In this document: one piece after another, positions 1-8,521 of the stretch
Position numbering within the stretch: position 1 is the stretch's first letter
Layout of the letters: each line of letters begins with the position of its first letter
NCBI RefSeq assembly: GCF_045635475.1
Contig: NZ_JBJGXI010000027.1
Coordinates: forward strand, 7,549 to 71,548
Source: JBJGXI01 sp045635475
Lineage (GTDB): Bacteria; Bacillota; Bacilli; Bacillales; Amphibacillaceae
Length of the DNA: 64,000 nt
Reading direction: 5' to 3'
Translations under genes and position numbers: made by a program
Notes under the pieces: generated by a model
Told to the model about the DNA's origin: nothing
Databases searched by the model: none
The model's input: only the letters and a program-made list of their open reading frames with translations

Positions 1-41
1 GGCTAAGCCTGTGGAAGCGGCTAGTTAAATAGAACTTTAAA

Positions 42-78
42 ACGCATGGGGCAATTATTATCCCATGCGTCTTTTTAT
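42..78 (+). terminator. Rho-independent terminator (probably bidirectional)
   Basis: A 9-bp perfect stem (ACGCATGGG at 42-50, CCCATGCGT at 62-70) is followed by CTTTTTATT. It ends an upstream + gene of which only a few codons lie in the window (one open frame stops at about 28, another at 39; too short to identify). On the minus strand the stem is followed by TTTTA, so it may also end the oxidoreductase gene that stops at 135. Confidence 0.8.
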
Positions 79-134
79 TAATCAATATCTTACTATCGAT
101 TAATAGCTATTCACATATCGACATACATCATCGT

Positions 135-1127
135 TTAAAGTGACACACTTTCTCTAGTATCAATCGACTTCAAACAAGCATCAACTACAAGCGCATGATC
201 TAACATCATCTCATTTGTATAACTCGGTTGTTTCCCCTCAAAAATCGCACTAGCAAAGTTTTCTACTTGGAGTTTATATTGATCCGCTTGTATAAAGAAC
301 TCTTCCATGCCATCTTCAGTCTGCACGGTGATACGCCCTTCCTCGTTTTCATTCTGATCCGGTCGAAATGCACCATTTACTTCGATACTCCCTTTAGAAC
401 CAACAACTTGATAACTATTTCTTGATGTTAGATCAAAGCTACAGTCGAATGATGCTTGTACACCATTATTAAACGATAAAGTTCCAGCTACGTTTGTATC
501 CACTTGATTGCGTGGATCAACCTTTGCGCTAGCAAAGATATTAGTTGGTTTCATATTTAGTATGTTGCAAATCGAGTGTAAAGAGTAGCAGCCAATATCA
601 TATAAAGAGCCACCTCCCAACTCTCTGTTCATACGTATATTGGTATCTCGGTCTTGCATAAAGTAAGAAAAACTCGCACGCATGAATGATACATCACCAA
701 CGGCACCGCTTTCTATTAATTCCTTAACCTTTCCATGTTGCGGATGAAATTGGTACATAAATGCTTCCATAAATATAACCTGATTATTTCTGCACGCTTG
801 TATCATTTCCACCAGCTCGTCGGGATTTAGAGCTGCTGGCTTTTCACATAAAACATGTTTTCCGCTCTCAGCCGCTTTGATTACCCATTCCTTATGTAGA
901 CTGTTTGGCAGTGGAATATATACAGCTTGAATTTCTGGGTCATCAAGTAACTGTTCGTAAGAGCTATACGCTTTTGGAATGTTAAGCGCGGTCGCTACTT
1001 CTCTTGCTTTGTCTCCGCGACTTGCAATTGCTTGTACTATCCCATTATTAGATCGTTGTATTGCAGGAATAACCTGTGTCTGACCAATACCTGCAGTACT
1101 CATAATACCCCAATTCAGTTTTTCCAT
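135..1127 (-). CDS. Gfo/Idh/MocA family NAD(P)-dependent oxidoreductase
   Basis: The protein has 330 residues, normal for the Gfo/Idh/MocA family. An N-terminal Rossmann fold (MSTAGIG instead of the usual GxGxxG glycine pattern) is followed by the family signature HVLCEKPAAL, whose Lys contacts the nicotinamide and substrate, and by a C-terminal alpha/beta substrate domain. I start it at ATG 1127 because AGGTGG sits 9 nt upstream; an in-frame TTG at 1145 overlaps that ribosome site. Relatives oxidise or reduce sugars, inositols or dihydrodiols; the substrate cannot be read from sequence. It is monocistronic, ending at the hairpin at 42-78. Nothing nearby indicates a pathway, although the window is rich in sugar genes. 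Confidence 0.9.
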   Translation of the reverse strand: MEKLNWGIMSTAGIGQTQVIPAIQRSNNGIVQAIASRGDKAREVATALNIPKAYSSYEQLLDDPEIQAVYIPLPNSLHKEWVIKAAESGKHVLCEKPAALNPDELVEMIQACRNNQVIFMEAFMYQFHPQHGKVKELIESGAVGDVSFMRASFSYFMQDRDTNIRMNRELGGGSLYDIGCYSLHSICNILNMKPTNIFASAKVDPRNQVDTNVAGTLSFNNGVQASFDCSFDLTSRNSYQVVGSKGSIEVNGAFRPDQNENEEGRITVQTEDGMEEFFIQADQYKLQVENFASAIFEGKQPSYTNEMMLDHALVVDACLKSIDTRESVSL

Positions 1128-1230
1128 AGTTAGCCACCTATCCAATTAATCTTGTAAACTTCTTATAGTGTACACGATTACATTTGCCATTGACAGAAGA
1201 AGCTACCAGTGAGGCTGATTTCTAAAAGAT

Positions 1231-1663
1231 TGTTGTTATTGCGTAAAATGGCTAGTATGCGTCGTAGTGCTTAGGTATTCACTCATCATACATGTGCACC
1301 GCTCCGTCCCTCCACTTTGCTTTCCGCGGGGGGCTAGTGAGCCTCCTCGCGCTTTCGCGCTGCGGGGTCTCACTTACGCCGATAGTCCCGCAGGAGTCAA
1401 AGTGGAGGGCCTACGCTTCATAAAAGGTGCGTAACAGAAAACTACCCTAAGCTGTGGAAAAATACGCCACTCCAGCGGGAAAGGAACAGTCTGAAGACCC
1501 CGCAGTGAGCGCTCTTTGCGAGGGAGGAGGAGTAGAGCGTTCCCCGCGGAAAGGGCGTATTTTTCCACAGCGCCGGATTAGCAATCACTACTACGACGGA
1601 ATTCACTTCATTTACGAAGTATTATACCGCACCAAACTTTACGACTATAGCCTTGAAAGGAAA
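1231..1663. repeat. Dispersed GC-rich repeat, family A, full-length copy 1
   Basis: This GC-rich non-coding block contains TTTGCTTTCCGCGGGG, GAGCCTCCTCGCG and GCGGAAAGGGCGTATTTTTCC segments in inverted arrangement. A reverse-complement relative lies at 62405-62910. The border TTATTGCGTAAAATGGCTAG recurs near 62410 and 57232. Open frames inside it have no ribosome site and are not genes. No transposase is present. Confidence 0.75.
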
Positions 1664-1678
1664 AGATTACACCAATTT

Positions 1679-1720
1679 AAACAGTCCCCATTTGCTCTAG
1701 AATACAAATGGAGACTGTTT
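1679..1720 (-). terminator. Terminator of the IDEAL-domain gene
   Basis: A 16-bp stem (AAACAGTC..CATTTG against CAAATGGAGACTGTTT, one pair non-canonical on one strand but G-U on the minus transcript) lies just after the stop at 1725. The following U run on the minus strand is short (UUUAAAUU). Confidence 0.6.
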
Positions 1721-1724
1721 AAAA

Positions 1725-2168
1725 CTACATTTCATTTAGTATTTTGGTATATTTTTTAAATGCTTGATAATTTCTATCCTCTAGCGTTTGATCAATTAAT
1801 CGTTTTAGATTCTCTTTTTCTAGTTGTTCAACCACTTCATTAATTTCATCTTTTTCGATCGGAGTCTTATCACCATTAATATAAGGATGGATTATGGAAG
1901 ATAAGCGGGTTTTAAAATCTTTAAGCTTTAATAATTCGGAAAGGGTAACACGACTATACTCTTTTCCTTTTTGAAAAACGAACACATCGCCTTGATTTTC
2001 CACTTCTTGTGTCTTTCTGTTTATACGGATCTCCCTGGCTTCTAATGGAACAAACTGATACACTTGATCGTCCAATGATAGTGAGAAATATTGATAAGCT
2101 AAAACCACCCGTATATGGTCTGTTTCTTCTTTGATGTAATAAGGTTTAAACATTTTAACAGAAAGCAT
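1725..2168 (-). CDS. IDEAL domain-containing protein
   Basis: This is a small cytoplasmic protein of 147 residues. Its C-terminus (LIDQTLEDRNYQAFKKYTKIL, roughly residues 123-143) fits the IDEAL domain, a roughly 40-residue module found in Firmicutes proteins of unknown function such as YpiB relatives. The N-terminal 90 residues look like a beta-rich domain of no known role. The ATG start has a strong GGGGGTGA site. It is monocistronic, with its own hairpin terminator downstream. It carries no catalytic motif that I recognise. I am fairly sure of the domain but not of any function. Confidence 0.75.
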   Translation of the reverse strand: MLSVKMFKPYYIKEETDHIRVVLAYQYFSLSLDDQVYQFVPLEAREIRINRKTQEVENQGDVFVFQKGKEYSRVTLSELLKLKDFKTRLSSIIHPYINGDKTPIEKDEINEVVEQLEKENLKRLIDQTLEDRNYQAFKKYTKILNEM

Positions 2169-2376
2169 CCCGTCACCCCCTTCAAATGAAGTTTAGACAA
2201 TCACCTATGTGCAATGTTTTCCCAACGACGTTTATTTATTGCATTATATGATAGGACTTCCCTAAAAGTTAATAGCTTTTGAACATTTAGTTAAATATAT
2301 TTCATTTGAACGCATTTGGCAACGCTTTCATTAATGGAATTGTACTTTTTTCAAGCTGAAACTACAATGGGACCTG

Positions 2377-2406
2377 TTGTTAAATTGCATCAAGTTTCGG
2401 TATAAT
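2377..2406 (+). promoter_or_regulatory. Sigma-A-like promoter for the FUSC gene
   Basis: TTGTTA (2377-2382), an 18-nt spacer and a perfect TATAAT (2401-2406) lie about 30 nt before the start codon of the next gene. Confidence 0.65.
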
Positions 2407-2439
2407 AAGGAAGTATCTTTAAGACGAAGGTGAATGCAC

Positions 2440-3477
2440 ATGAAAAAATTACGATTCTTTGGAAGCAGAGTAGTAAAAACAGGTGTTGCGGTTTTCCTAA
2501 CTTCGCTTCTTTGTCAATGGCTCGGTTGGCCAGCAGTATTTGCAGTAATTACTGCTATCGTAACAATTGAACCGACTGTATCAGATTCAATCAAAAAAGG
2601 CATTGTACGTTTACCAGCGTCAGCAATTGGTTCGGCTTATGCTGTAATGTTTATATTTTTATTCGGCAATTCTCCGATTACCTATACAGCTGCTGCATTA
2701 TTTACAATAATCACGTGTTTTCGGCTTAACCTTCATGCTGGATTACTAGTCGCAACCTTGACCTCTGTTGCGATGATTGAGGTTATACATGATAACTTCT
2801 TTATTGCATTTTTAATCAGATTGGGAACAACCTCGATTGGCTTGTTGATCTCAACAGTTGTCAATATGTTTGTATTGCCACCTAATTACACAAAGAACAT
2901 CACGAGCAATATAAATAGTTTACTCAGTACTTATGGTGTTGAATTAGATAATATTATTAAAGTAATTATAGGCGGAGTGACACAGCAAAGTAAAGAAAAA
3001 TACGTAAAAGAAACCTTCTCACAATTGAAAGTTAAACTAGATAAAACAGAGATGCTACTTCAATTTCAGAAGGATGAAGCAAAGTATCACCGCTTAGATG
3101 AACAAGGAAAAAAGATATTCCAACAGGAGCAAGAAAAGCTTTCTTCCTTACGATTAATCTATTATCATTTCGGAAATCTTATCAATACGGAGCTGGAGAA
3201 GGTGTCATGGGATAATCAGGAATGTCAAAGCATCATAACTGCTGTCGAGACGTTAGCACATGCAATGAAGAATCCTGAACAATTTGATCCTGCAATCCAT
3301 CGCTTACAGGTTCATGATTTGTTACAACGATTTTGGACAAGTAAGCAAAGAACAATTAATGAAGAAAACAATGAAAAGGCAGCTTTCTTCTCATCGGAAA
3401 TCATTATACTTTATGAATTGTTATCGATTTATAATTTAGTTGAATTGCTATTAACAGATCAAGATATAACAACCTAG
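2440..3477 (+). CDS. FUSC/aromatic acid exporter family membrane protein
   Basis: The 345-residue protein has four to five hydrophobic segments in its first 150 residues (LTSLLCQWLGWPAVFAVIT, GSAYAVMFIFLFG, LFTIITCF, GLLISTVVNMFVLP), then a long charged, partly coiled C-terminal cytoplasmic region. This is the layout of the DUF939/YqjA-type aromatic acid exporter family (FUSC superfamily). The motif ITAIVTIEPTVSDSIKKG is typical. ATG 2440 is preferred over ATG 2434 because GAAGG is 9 nt from the former and only 3 nt from the latter. It is monocistronic with its own promoter. The substrate is unknown. Confidence 0.85.
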   Translation: MKKLRFFGSRVVKTGVAVFLTSLLCQWLGWPAVFAVITAIVTIEPTVSDSIKKGIVRLPASAIGSAYAVMFIFLFGNSPITYTAAALFTIITCFRLNLHAGLLVATLTSVAMIEVIHDNFFIAFLIRLGTTSIGLLISTVVNMFVLPPNYTKNITSNINSLLSTYGVELDNIIKVIIGGVTQQSKEKYVKETFSQLKVKLDKTEMLLQFQKDEAKYHRLDEQGKKIFQQEQEKLSSLRLIYYHFGNLINTELEKVSWDNQECQSIITAVETLAHAMKNPEQFDPAIHRLQVHDLLQRFWTSKQRTINEENNEKAAFFSSEIIILYELLSIYNLVELLLTDQDITT

Positions 3478-3502
3478 TTTTCCATCGGCTGAGGTAAGTA
3501 GT

Positions 3503-4321
3503 TTAGTAGTAATAAGCTTCTACTACCTTTTGACCAGCCATTGTAAACCAGCTTTTACTATCGACTGCAATCCAGTCTGCCGTGCTTTTTGTCTCAAAAA
3601 TATAAACTGGGTCATCTTTATCATTTTTAGTATCGATAAGTGTGACCTGTAAACCTTTCACTTGATAATATGCTTGAATGATCTCAGGTTTAAGTTGAAA
3701 CGATTCGTCATATGAGCTTATTGTTTGTTCCCAACCATTAATTTTCCAGGTATTGTTTTGTTTTATCAGTGTCACCTTGAACTTTGCACCGCTATTAATT
3801 ACATCCTCTGGTCGGTAAGCATCCACTGTTATAGTATTGGGATCTACCTGTTTATGTGAATAAACATCTGTCTTCATAGCACCTTGTAATGGGCTTGGTG
3901 CATCACAATAACAGAAGAAAGCATCCACATTCTTTATAATTTCACTACTGATAAAAGAATCCGTAAAATATGGTTCAAGTATTGGACGGATTATTGCTTC
4001 AAACTCTTCTATCGTTGGTTCACTCTCTCCAATTATTTCATACCATCCATGCTCTTCTATTGTAGTGACCACCTTTGTTTGAACCTCATCCAGACTGTCC
4101 AACAAATACACGATATCTTCAGGCGTTGACGATGCTCGGTCTACTGAAATCACAGAAGCCTTGATTGGAGTATTCTTCGTAGCATTTATCAACCGGATCG
4201 TCGACATTGATGTATGTTCTTGTGCAATTTTCATACCTTTTTCGTCTTTTGACTCTGCCACAGTGCCACAGGCAGTGATTACCAAGAAAAAAGATACTAG
4301 TAGACAAAGCTTGATCTTCAA
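3503..4321 (-). CDS. Predicted lipoprotein of unknown function
   Basis: The 272-residue protein has a lipoprotein signal peptide (KIKLCLLVSFFLVITACG) with lipobox ITAC, so it should be anchored to the outer face of the membrane. The start is TTG, supported by GGAGGTTTAACG directly upstream; there is no better ATG. The mature part contains a CYCDAP segment with two further cysteines and no enzyme motif that I recognise. It is monocistronic and convergent with the FUSC gene, whose end is 25 bp away. The family is not identified. Confidence 0.7.
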   Translation of the reverse strand: MKIKLCLLVSFFLVITACGTVAESKDEKGMKIAQEHTSMSTIRLINATKNTPIKASVISVDRASSTPEDIVYLLDSLDEVQTKVVTTIEEHGWYEIIGESEPTIEEFEAIIRPILEPYFTDSFISSEIIKNVDAFFCYCDAPSPLQGAMKTDVYSHKQVDPNTITVDAYRPEDVINSGAKFKVTLIKQNNTWKINGWEQTISSYDESFQLKPEIIQAYYQVKGLQVTLIDTKNDKDDPVYIFETKSTADWIAVDSKSWFTMAGQKVVEAYYY

Positions 4322-4606
4322 CGTTAAACCTCCTAAACTAATGTATTGTTAAATATACCCGATTCAAATAATTGTATACTTATATTCTATTAAATTAACA
4401 CAAAAAAATTACCGCGATTCAAATATCAATTTCAGTAAATGGGGTGGATACTATCAGACTATTACCTGATGGGTGTAATCGAATTTAGGTCTTTAAATTT
4501 GTAATCAAATTTGAAATTTGATTTTGAAATATACGCGCTCGAATTTCGGGTTCCATTCTTTTTGTGATAAAATGCTTTACATACATGTTTTCTATTAAAC
4601 TATTTG

Positions 4607-4688
4607 AGTCAATTTCACAATTACTAATTACTTCCCATCACAAAACTGCTATATGCTATGGTGACAAAAGGATCAATTGAAATTGACT
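4607..4688. repeat. Small inverted-repeat element (AGTCAATTTC family)
   Basis: AGTCAATTTC at 4607 and the inverted end AATTGAAATTGACT at 4675-4688 bound 82 bp of AT-rich sequence. The same ends recur at 27885, 30876 and 49508. The element lies immediately before the ribosome site of pxpB. The rest of 4322-4606 shows no gene. Confidence 0.5.
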
Positions 4689-4714
4689 AACTTACTAAAG
4701 AAGGTGATTTTTTG

Positions 4715-5416
4715 ATGAATTCTATTAGCTTCCATCCTTTAAGTGAAACGGCAATTATTATCGATTTTGGCGACAATATATCACTACAACAAAATAACCA
4801 CATTTTAGCGTTATCTCGAAAACTTCATCAGCATCCATTTCCTGGTTTTATTGAATCTGTACCTGCATATACCACGTTAACAATTCATTACAATCCACTC
4901 CATTACCGTACAAACAGTTACGACCAAGTTATTTCCTATATAAAAGCCTATTTATTAAACTCAAACCCACAGGCTGCACCTGATAATAAAATAATAGACA
5001 TACCTGTATGCTATGAGCTCGAATATGGACCAGATTTGGAAGATGTTGCATCTGTCAATAACCTATCACCAGCTAAAGTCGTAGAGTTACATACTACAAG
5101 TAACTACCACGTCTATTTTCTAGGTTTTACACCTGGATTTCCGTTTCTTGGAGGTCTAAATGACAGGATAAGTGCCCCAAGAAAATCCGAACCGAGGACA
5201 AGTGTGCCGGCTGGCTCGGTTGGAATTGCTGGTAACCAAACAGGCATCTATCCGGTAGCGTCTCCTGGAGGATGGCAAATAATTGGAAGAACGCCTGTCT
5301 CGCTATTAAATGTGGATAAACAACCTCCAACTTTATTGCAACCAGGTGATACAATCCGTTTTTATTCGATTTCAGCAGAAGCGTTTATAGCTTGGGAGGA
5401 TCAATCATGGGATTAA
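4715..5416 (+). CDS. pxpB: 5-oxoprolinase subunit PxpB (KipI family)
   Basis: The 233-residue protein belongs to the KipI/PxpB family. Signature segments are SETAIIIDFG near the N-terminus, YHVYFLGFTPGFPFLGGL in the middle and PRTSVPAGSVGIAGNQTGIYP, GGWQIIGRTP later. PxpB acts with PxpA and PxpC in ATP-dependent opening of 5-oxoproline to glutamate; B. subtilis KipI also inhibits the kinase KinA. ATG 4715 has AAGAAGGTG 8 nt upstream and is preferred over TTG 4712. It overlaps pxpC by 10 bp, so the two are translationally coupled. No pxpA (LamB/YcsF) gene lies in the window. Confidence 0.92.
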   Translation: MNSISFHPLSETAIIIDFGDNISLQQNNHILALSRKLHQHPFPGFIESVPAYTTLTIHYNPLHYRTNSYDQVISYIKAYLLNSNPQAAPDNKIIDIPVCYELEYGPDLEDVASVNNLSPAKVVELHTTSNYHVYFLGFTPGFPFLGGLNDRISAPRKSEPRTSVPAGSVGIAGNQTGIYPVASPGGWQIIGRTPVSLLNVDKQPPTLLQPGDTIRFYSISAEAFIAWEDQSWD

Positions 5417-6378
5417 AAATTATTGAAGAAGGACTGTTAACTACAATTCAAGATTTAGGTCGTACAGGTTACCAGGCCTTCGGATTTTCTGTTGGTGGTG
5501 TGATGGATCCGTGGGCAATGCAGCTAGCCAATTTAATCGTAAATAACGACGAAAAAGAGGCAGTGCTTGAAATGAGTTTTCTTGGACCGAGTATTACCTT
5601 TGAAGCAAATGTGGTTATTGCACTTACGGGAGCCGATATGTCTCCAAAAATTAATGATCAACCAATTGAACTTTACAAGCCTATACCAGTAAAACGTGGA
5701 GACACCTTACAACTTCGAACAGCAAAGACTGGACTGCATAGTTATCTTGCAGTTCAAGGCGGAATGTCCATTCCAGCTAAACTGAACAGCAAAAGCACGG
5801 CAATGAATGCCCAATTCGGCGGATTTGAAGGCCGTAAGTTACAAGTTGGCGATAAGATCGAAATTAACACACCAGCAAGTAATCAGAGAAAAGCCTTCTC
5901 TTGGAGGCTGGACCCGCATCTTTTCAACTATATGAATAGCAGTCATGAAGTAATTCATTTTATAGAAGGACGGCAATATCATTGGTTTAGCGAGGAGTCA
6001 AAAAGCAAGTTTGAACATGAGTCCTTCCGAATAACAGGCAGATCAGACAGAATGGGTTATCGACTGCAAGGCCCTACGCTTGAATTAATAAACCAGAAAG
6101 AATTGCTCACAGAAGGAACATCGTACGGAACAATCCAAGTTCCCTCAAGCGGTGAGCCTATTGTACTCATGGCAGACAGGCAACCAACTGGTGGTTATCC
6201 AAAAATCGGACAAGTCATTTTTGCCGATATGCCAAAATTAAGTCAACGGCGACCAAATCAAGCTTTTACATTTAAGAAGTATACATTAGAAGAAGCGACT
6301 AGCAAATGGTTCCGAATTAGGCGTCAAATCGATACTTTAAAAGCTATTACTAAATATCGTTGGTCAAAAGAGAATTAA
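5407..6378 (+). CDS. pxpC: 5-oxoprolinase subunit PxpC (KipA family)
   Basis: The 323-residue KipA/PxpC-type carboxyltransferase-like subunit carries GLLTTIQDLGRTGYQAFG, GGVMDPWAMQLANLIV, a SYLAVQGG strand and the C-terminal GEPIVLMADRQPTGGYPKIG. It is the partner of PxpB in 5-oxoproline hydrolysis. The start is ATG 5407 with GGGAGG 8 nt upstream, lying inside the end of pxpB. The length fits the family. 5-Oxoproline arises from damaged glutamine and from gamma-glutamyl/glutathione turnover, which matches a gamma-glutamyltransferase gene 2 kb away. Confidence 0.93.
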   Translation: MGLKIIEEGLLTTIQDLGRTGYQAFGFSVGGVMDPWAMQLANLIVNNDEKEAVLEMSFLGPSITFEANVVIALTGADMSPKINDQPIELYKPIPVKRGDTLQLRTAKTGLHSYLAVQGGMSIPAKLNSKSTAMNAQFGGFEGRKLQVGDKIEINTPASNQRKAFSWRLDPHLFNYMNSSHEVIHFIEGRQYHWFSEESKSKFEHESFRITGRSDRMGYRLQGPTLELINQKELLTEGTSYGTIQVPSSGEPIVLMADRQPTGGYPKIGQVIFADMPKLSQRRPNQAFTFKKYTLEEATSKWFRIRRQIDTLKAITKYRWSKEN

Positions 6379-6468
6379 TTTCCAGCGAGTATATTAGTTA
6401 CTCAATTATTCAAATTCTGGGTACTTAGCCGATAATTATGTATAGACAAACTACTTATTTTTCAAAAA

Positions 6469-6559
6469 TAGGAGATACCTGTTTATGCCAGTGAATTTAT
6501 TTAACATATTGTAATGGTGAAGGCACACCATCCAAAGGGTTTACTTCTCATATCTCCTA
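6469..6559. other. Possible structured leader or RNA in the pxpC-downstream gap
   Basis: The gap 6379-6682 contains TAGGAGATA (6469-6477) and its exact inverse TATCTCCTA (6551-6559), enclosing a small TGGTG..CACCA hairpin. A nine-codon frame (ATG at 6485) sits behind AGGAGA. It could be an attenuator or a small RNA; it matches no riboswitch class that I recognise. Confidence 0.25.
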
Positions 6560-6570
6560 GTGCGTCGAAT

Positions 6571-6607
6571 AAAAGTCACCAGTTTAAGCCTTCAACTGGT
6601 GACTTTT
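6571..6607 (+). terminator. Strong bidirectional-type terminator after pxpBC
   Basis: A perfect 10-bp stem (GTCACCAGTT at 6575-6584, AACTGGTGAC at 6594-6603) is flanked by AAAA on the left and TTTT on the right. Confidence 0.8.
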
Positions 6608-6682
6608 CAAATGTTGCACAAGTTATCGTAATGATACAACCTATCATCGTCATAGGCTAATACAAATAGGAAGAAGGGATGG

Positions 6683-7369
6683 GTGTATTTGGTAAAATTT
6701 AAATTCTTACCATTGGATAAAATTAAGAGCTACCATGAAGAAACTGTTAAGCACAACATTGCAATCAGGAGAAACTTCGTATGGTATAAGCATTCTCATT
6801 TCTTTACACTAGAAGAAGCAGATGGTAAGTACTTTTTGATGAACGGCTTTATGTTTTACGATGCCTTACAAACACAGAACAAAGAATCATATATTCCTTG
6901 TTTCATCTTAGATCAAACGAGCAGTGACAAGAAAGATAGACTATTAAAAATCTTGTTTCAAGGAACGAATGGCGAGCCGACAAGCTGGAAATTCAAGTGG
7001 CGCATTATAAAGGAACTGACAGAAGAGCACCACGTATCAAAAGAAAAAATAGCCGGTTATCTTCACAAAGAAACGAAATGGGTTGCTAACTATATGCTAG
7101 AGGATCCGATACCAGATGCTTACAAAAAAAGAGCAATTGAGACACATGCAACCTGGCAAGTTAACTTCATATGTAATCATCCAGCCATTCCCAAACGAGA
7201 TAAACTTGATTTATACGAACAAGTTGTTAACGAAAAGCTGTCAAATTATCAGGTATATATGTTAGCAAGCTATTACAATATGAGCTATTACAGCATTTAT
7301 GGGCATCCCTATGCCGCCTATCCACAGTTACATCGAACTCCTTTTCACGCCAAAAATATCGCTCCATAA
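6683..7369 (+). CDS. ParB-like (ParB/Srx fold plus HTH-like) protein of unknown function
   Basis: The 228-residue protein opens with LPLDKIKSY and then GKYFLMNGFMFYDAL, which resembles the ParB/sulfiredoxin-like N-terminal fold. Residues about 110-150 (VSKEKIAGYLHKETKWVANYM) resemble the helix-turn-helix of ParB. The catalytic or CTP-binding Arg-rich box of true ParB (GERR) is absent, so it is not a segregation Spo0J. The start is uncertain: GTG 6683 lies 4 nt after AGAAGGG and TTG 6689 lies 10 nt after it. Its 3' end overlaps the convergent chromate transporter gene by 25 bp. Function unknown. Confidence 0.6.
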   Translation: MYLVKFKFLPLDKIKSYHEETVKHNIAIRRNFVWYKHSHFFTLEEADGKYFLMNGFMFYDALQTQNKESYIPCFILDQTSSDKKDRLLKILFQGTNGEPTSWKFKWRIIKELTEEHHVSKEKIAGYLHKETKWVANYMLEDPIPDAYKKRAIETHATWQVNFICNHPAIPKRDKLDLYEQVVNEKLSNYQVYMLASYYNMSYYSIYGHPYAAYPQLHRTPFHAKNIAP

Positions 7370-7878
7370 CCCAATGCACCTAAAATTACGAACGCTGGAT
7401 GCACCTTTAATTTTTCCATTAAAACAAAACTCGCTACAACTAAAAATAGCATTTGCCATATTCCTGATTCATCATACGAACTATAAAAAAAATTAAATGC
7501 CATTACACCTAATAACACTGCAATAGTTGGACGTATGAATGTTGTCATTCTTTTTACGCGAGGGGAATCTTTATACTTCATCAGCAAACTCAATAAAGCA
7601 ATCATTAAAATTAACGATGGTGCTACTGTTGCAAATACACCGACAACTGCCCCTAACACTCCACCTTCTTGATATCCTATAAAACCAGCCATCTTGGTAG
7701 CAATCGGGCCTGGTAATGCATTTGACATCGCCAGCATTTCACTAAATTCAGTAACAGACATCCAACCAAAGCGATCAACAACTTCATTTTCCACAAGTGG
7801 AATCGAAGCCGGACCTCCACCATAGCCAACAATCCCGGGTATAAAAAATGCGATAAAAATTTGCCAATACGTCATCAT
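7345..7878 (-). CDS. Chromate transporter, short-chain subunit (second of pair)
   Basis: This 177-residue single-domain CHR transporter half has the N-terminal signature FFIPGIVGYGGGPASIPL, the ALPGPIATKMAGFIGY motif, and about five membrane segments. Short-chain CHR proteins work as heterodimers and export chromate by proton antiport; in many bacilli the real substrate is unproven. The ATG overlaps the stop of the partner gene by 4 bp (ATGA). It corresponds in size and order to YwrA of Bacillus subtilis. Confidence 0.9.
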   Translation of the reverse strand: MMTYWQIFIAFFIPGIVGYGGGPASIPLVENEVVDRFGWMSVTEFSEMLAMSNALPGPIATKMAGFIGYQEGGVLGAVVGVFATVAPSLILMIALLSLLMKYKDSPRVKRMTTFIRPTIAVLLGVMAFNFFYSSYDESGIWQMLFLVVASFVLMEKLKVHPAFVILGALGYGAIFLA

Positions 7879-8450
7879 GATTGTCCTTTCTCTTGTGCTA
7901 TGTTGTTCTTCTGTTTTTTCACAGGCATCACTAAAGCTAAGACAAGTATTAACGTAATAAAAATCCCCGGATGCACACCTAAGCCTTCAATTAACACAAG
8001 CGATAAGATAACTAGCACACCCGTCTTAATCCAACCAATACCCGCTTTTGATTTCTTTAAAAAATCATACGTTAAAACAGCAAGCATTACACCTACAACT
8101 GGCACAACTGCCTTTGTCATGCCTTGAACCCATGGTTGATCACTCATCGAAGACAATGTTGTAAGTAAAACGATCAAAATAATTATTGTTGGTACAATTG
8201 TCGCGAGCACAGCTGTAATCATTCCGAGGTAACCAGCAACACGATAGCCGATGTAACCAGCCATTTTCGTTGCAATCGGACCTGGCAAAGAATTTCCTAA
8301 AGCTAAGATATTGGCAAATTCATCAGAATCTAACCACTTGTACTTATCCACTACCTCCCGCTGAACAAGCGGTATCGAGGACGGGCCCCCACCATAGCCG
8401 AGTATGCCGACACGGAAAAAGGCCAAGAAAATTTCCCATTGTTGTTTCAT
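7875..8450 (-). CDS. Chromate transporter, short-chain subunit (first of pair)
   Basis: The 191-residue CHR-domain membrane protein is homologous to its neighbour (FFRVGILGYGGGPSSIPL, SLPGPIATKMAGYIGY) and has a short charged C-terminal tail. The two overlap by 4 bp and should be made as one heterodimeric transporter. AAAGGA lies upstream of the ATG. The pair, the gamma-glutamyltransferase and the Lrp gene next to it reproduce the ywrABCD arrangement of B. subtilis, so this one corresponds to YwrB. Confidence 0.9.
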   Translation of the reverse strand: MKQQWEIFLAFFRVGILGYGGGPSSIPLVQREVVDKYKWLDSDEFANILALGNSLPGPIATKMAGYIGYRVAGYLGMITAVLATIVPTIIILIVLLTTLSSMSDQPWVQGMTKAVVPVVGVMLAVLTYDFLKKSKAGIGWIKTGVLVILSLVLIEGLGVHPGIFITLILVLALVMPVKKQKNNIAQEKGQS

Positions 8451-8521
8451 TCTTAATCAATTCCTTTATCGTTTAATCAATTTATTTCTAAAAAGCTGAG
8501 TAATTTATGAAATTGACGCCA

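Noticed and set aside
1374..1759. Open frames within the family A repeat
   Set aside because: They cover GC-rich repeat sequence found elsewhere in non-coding positions and lack ribosome sites.
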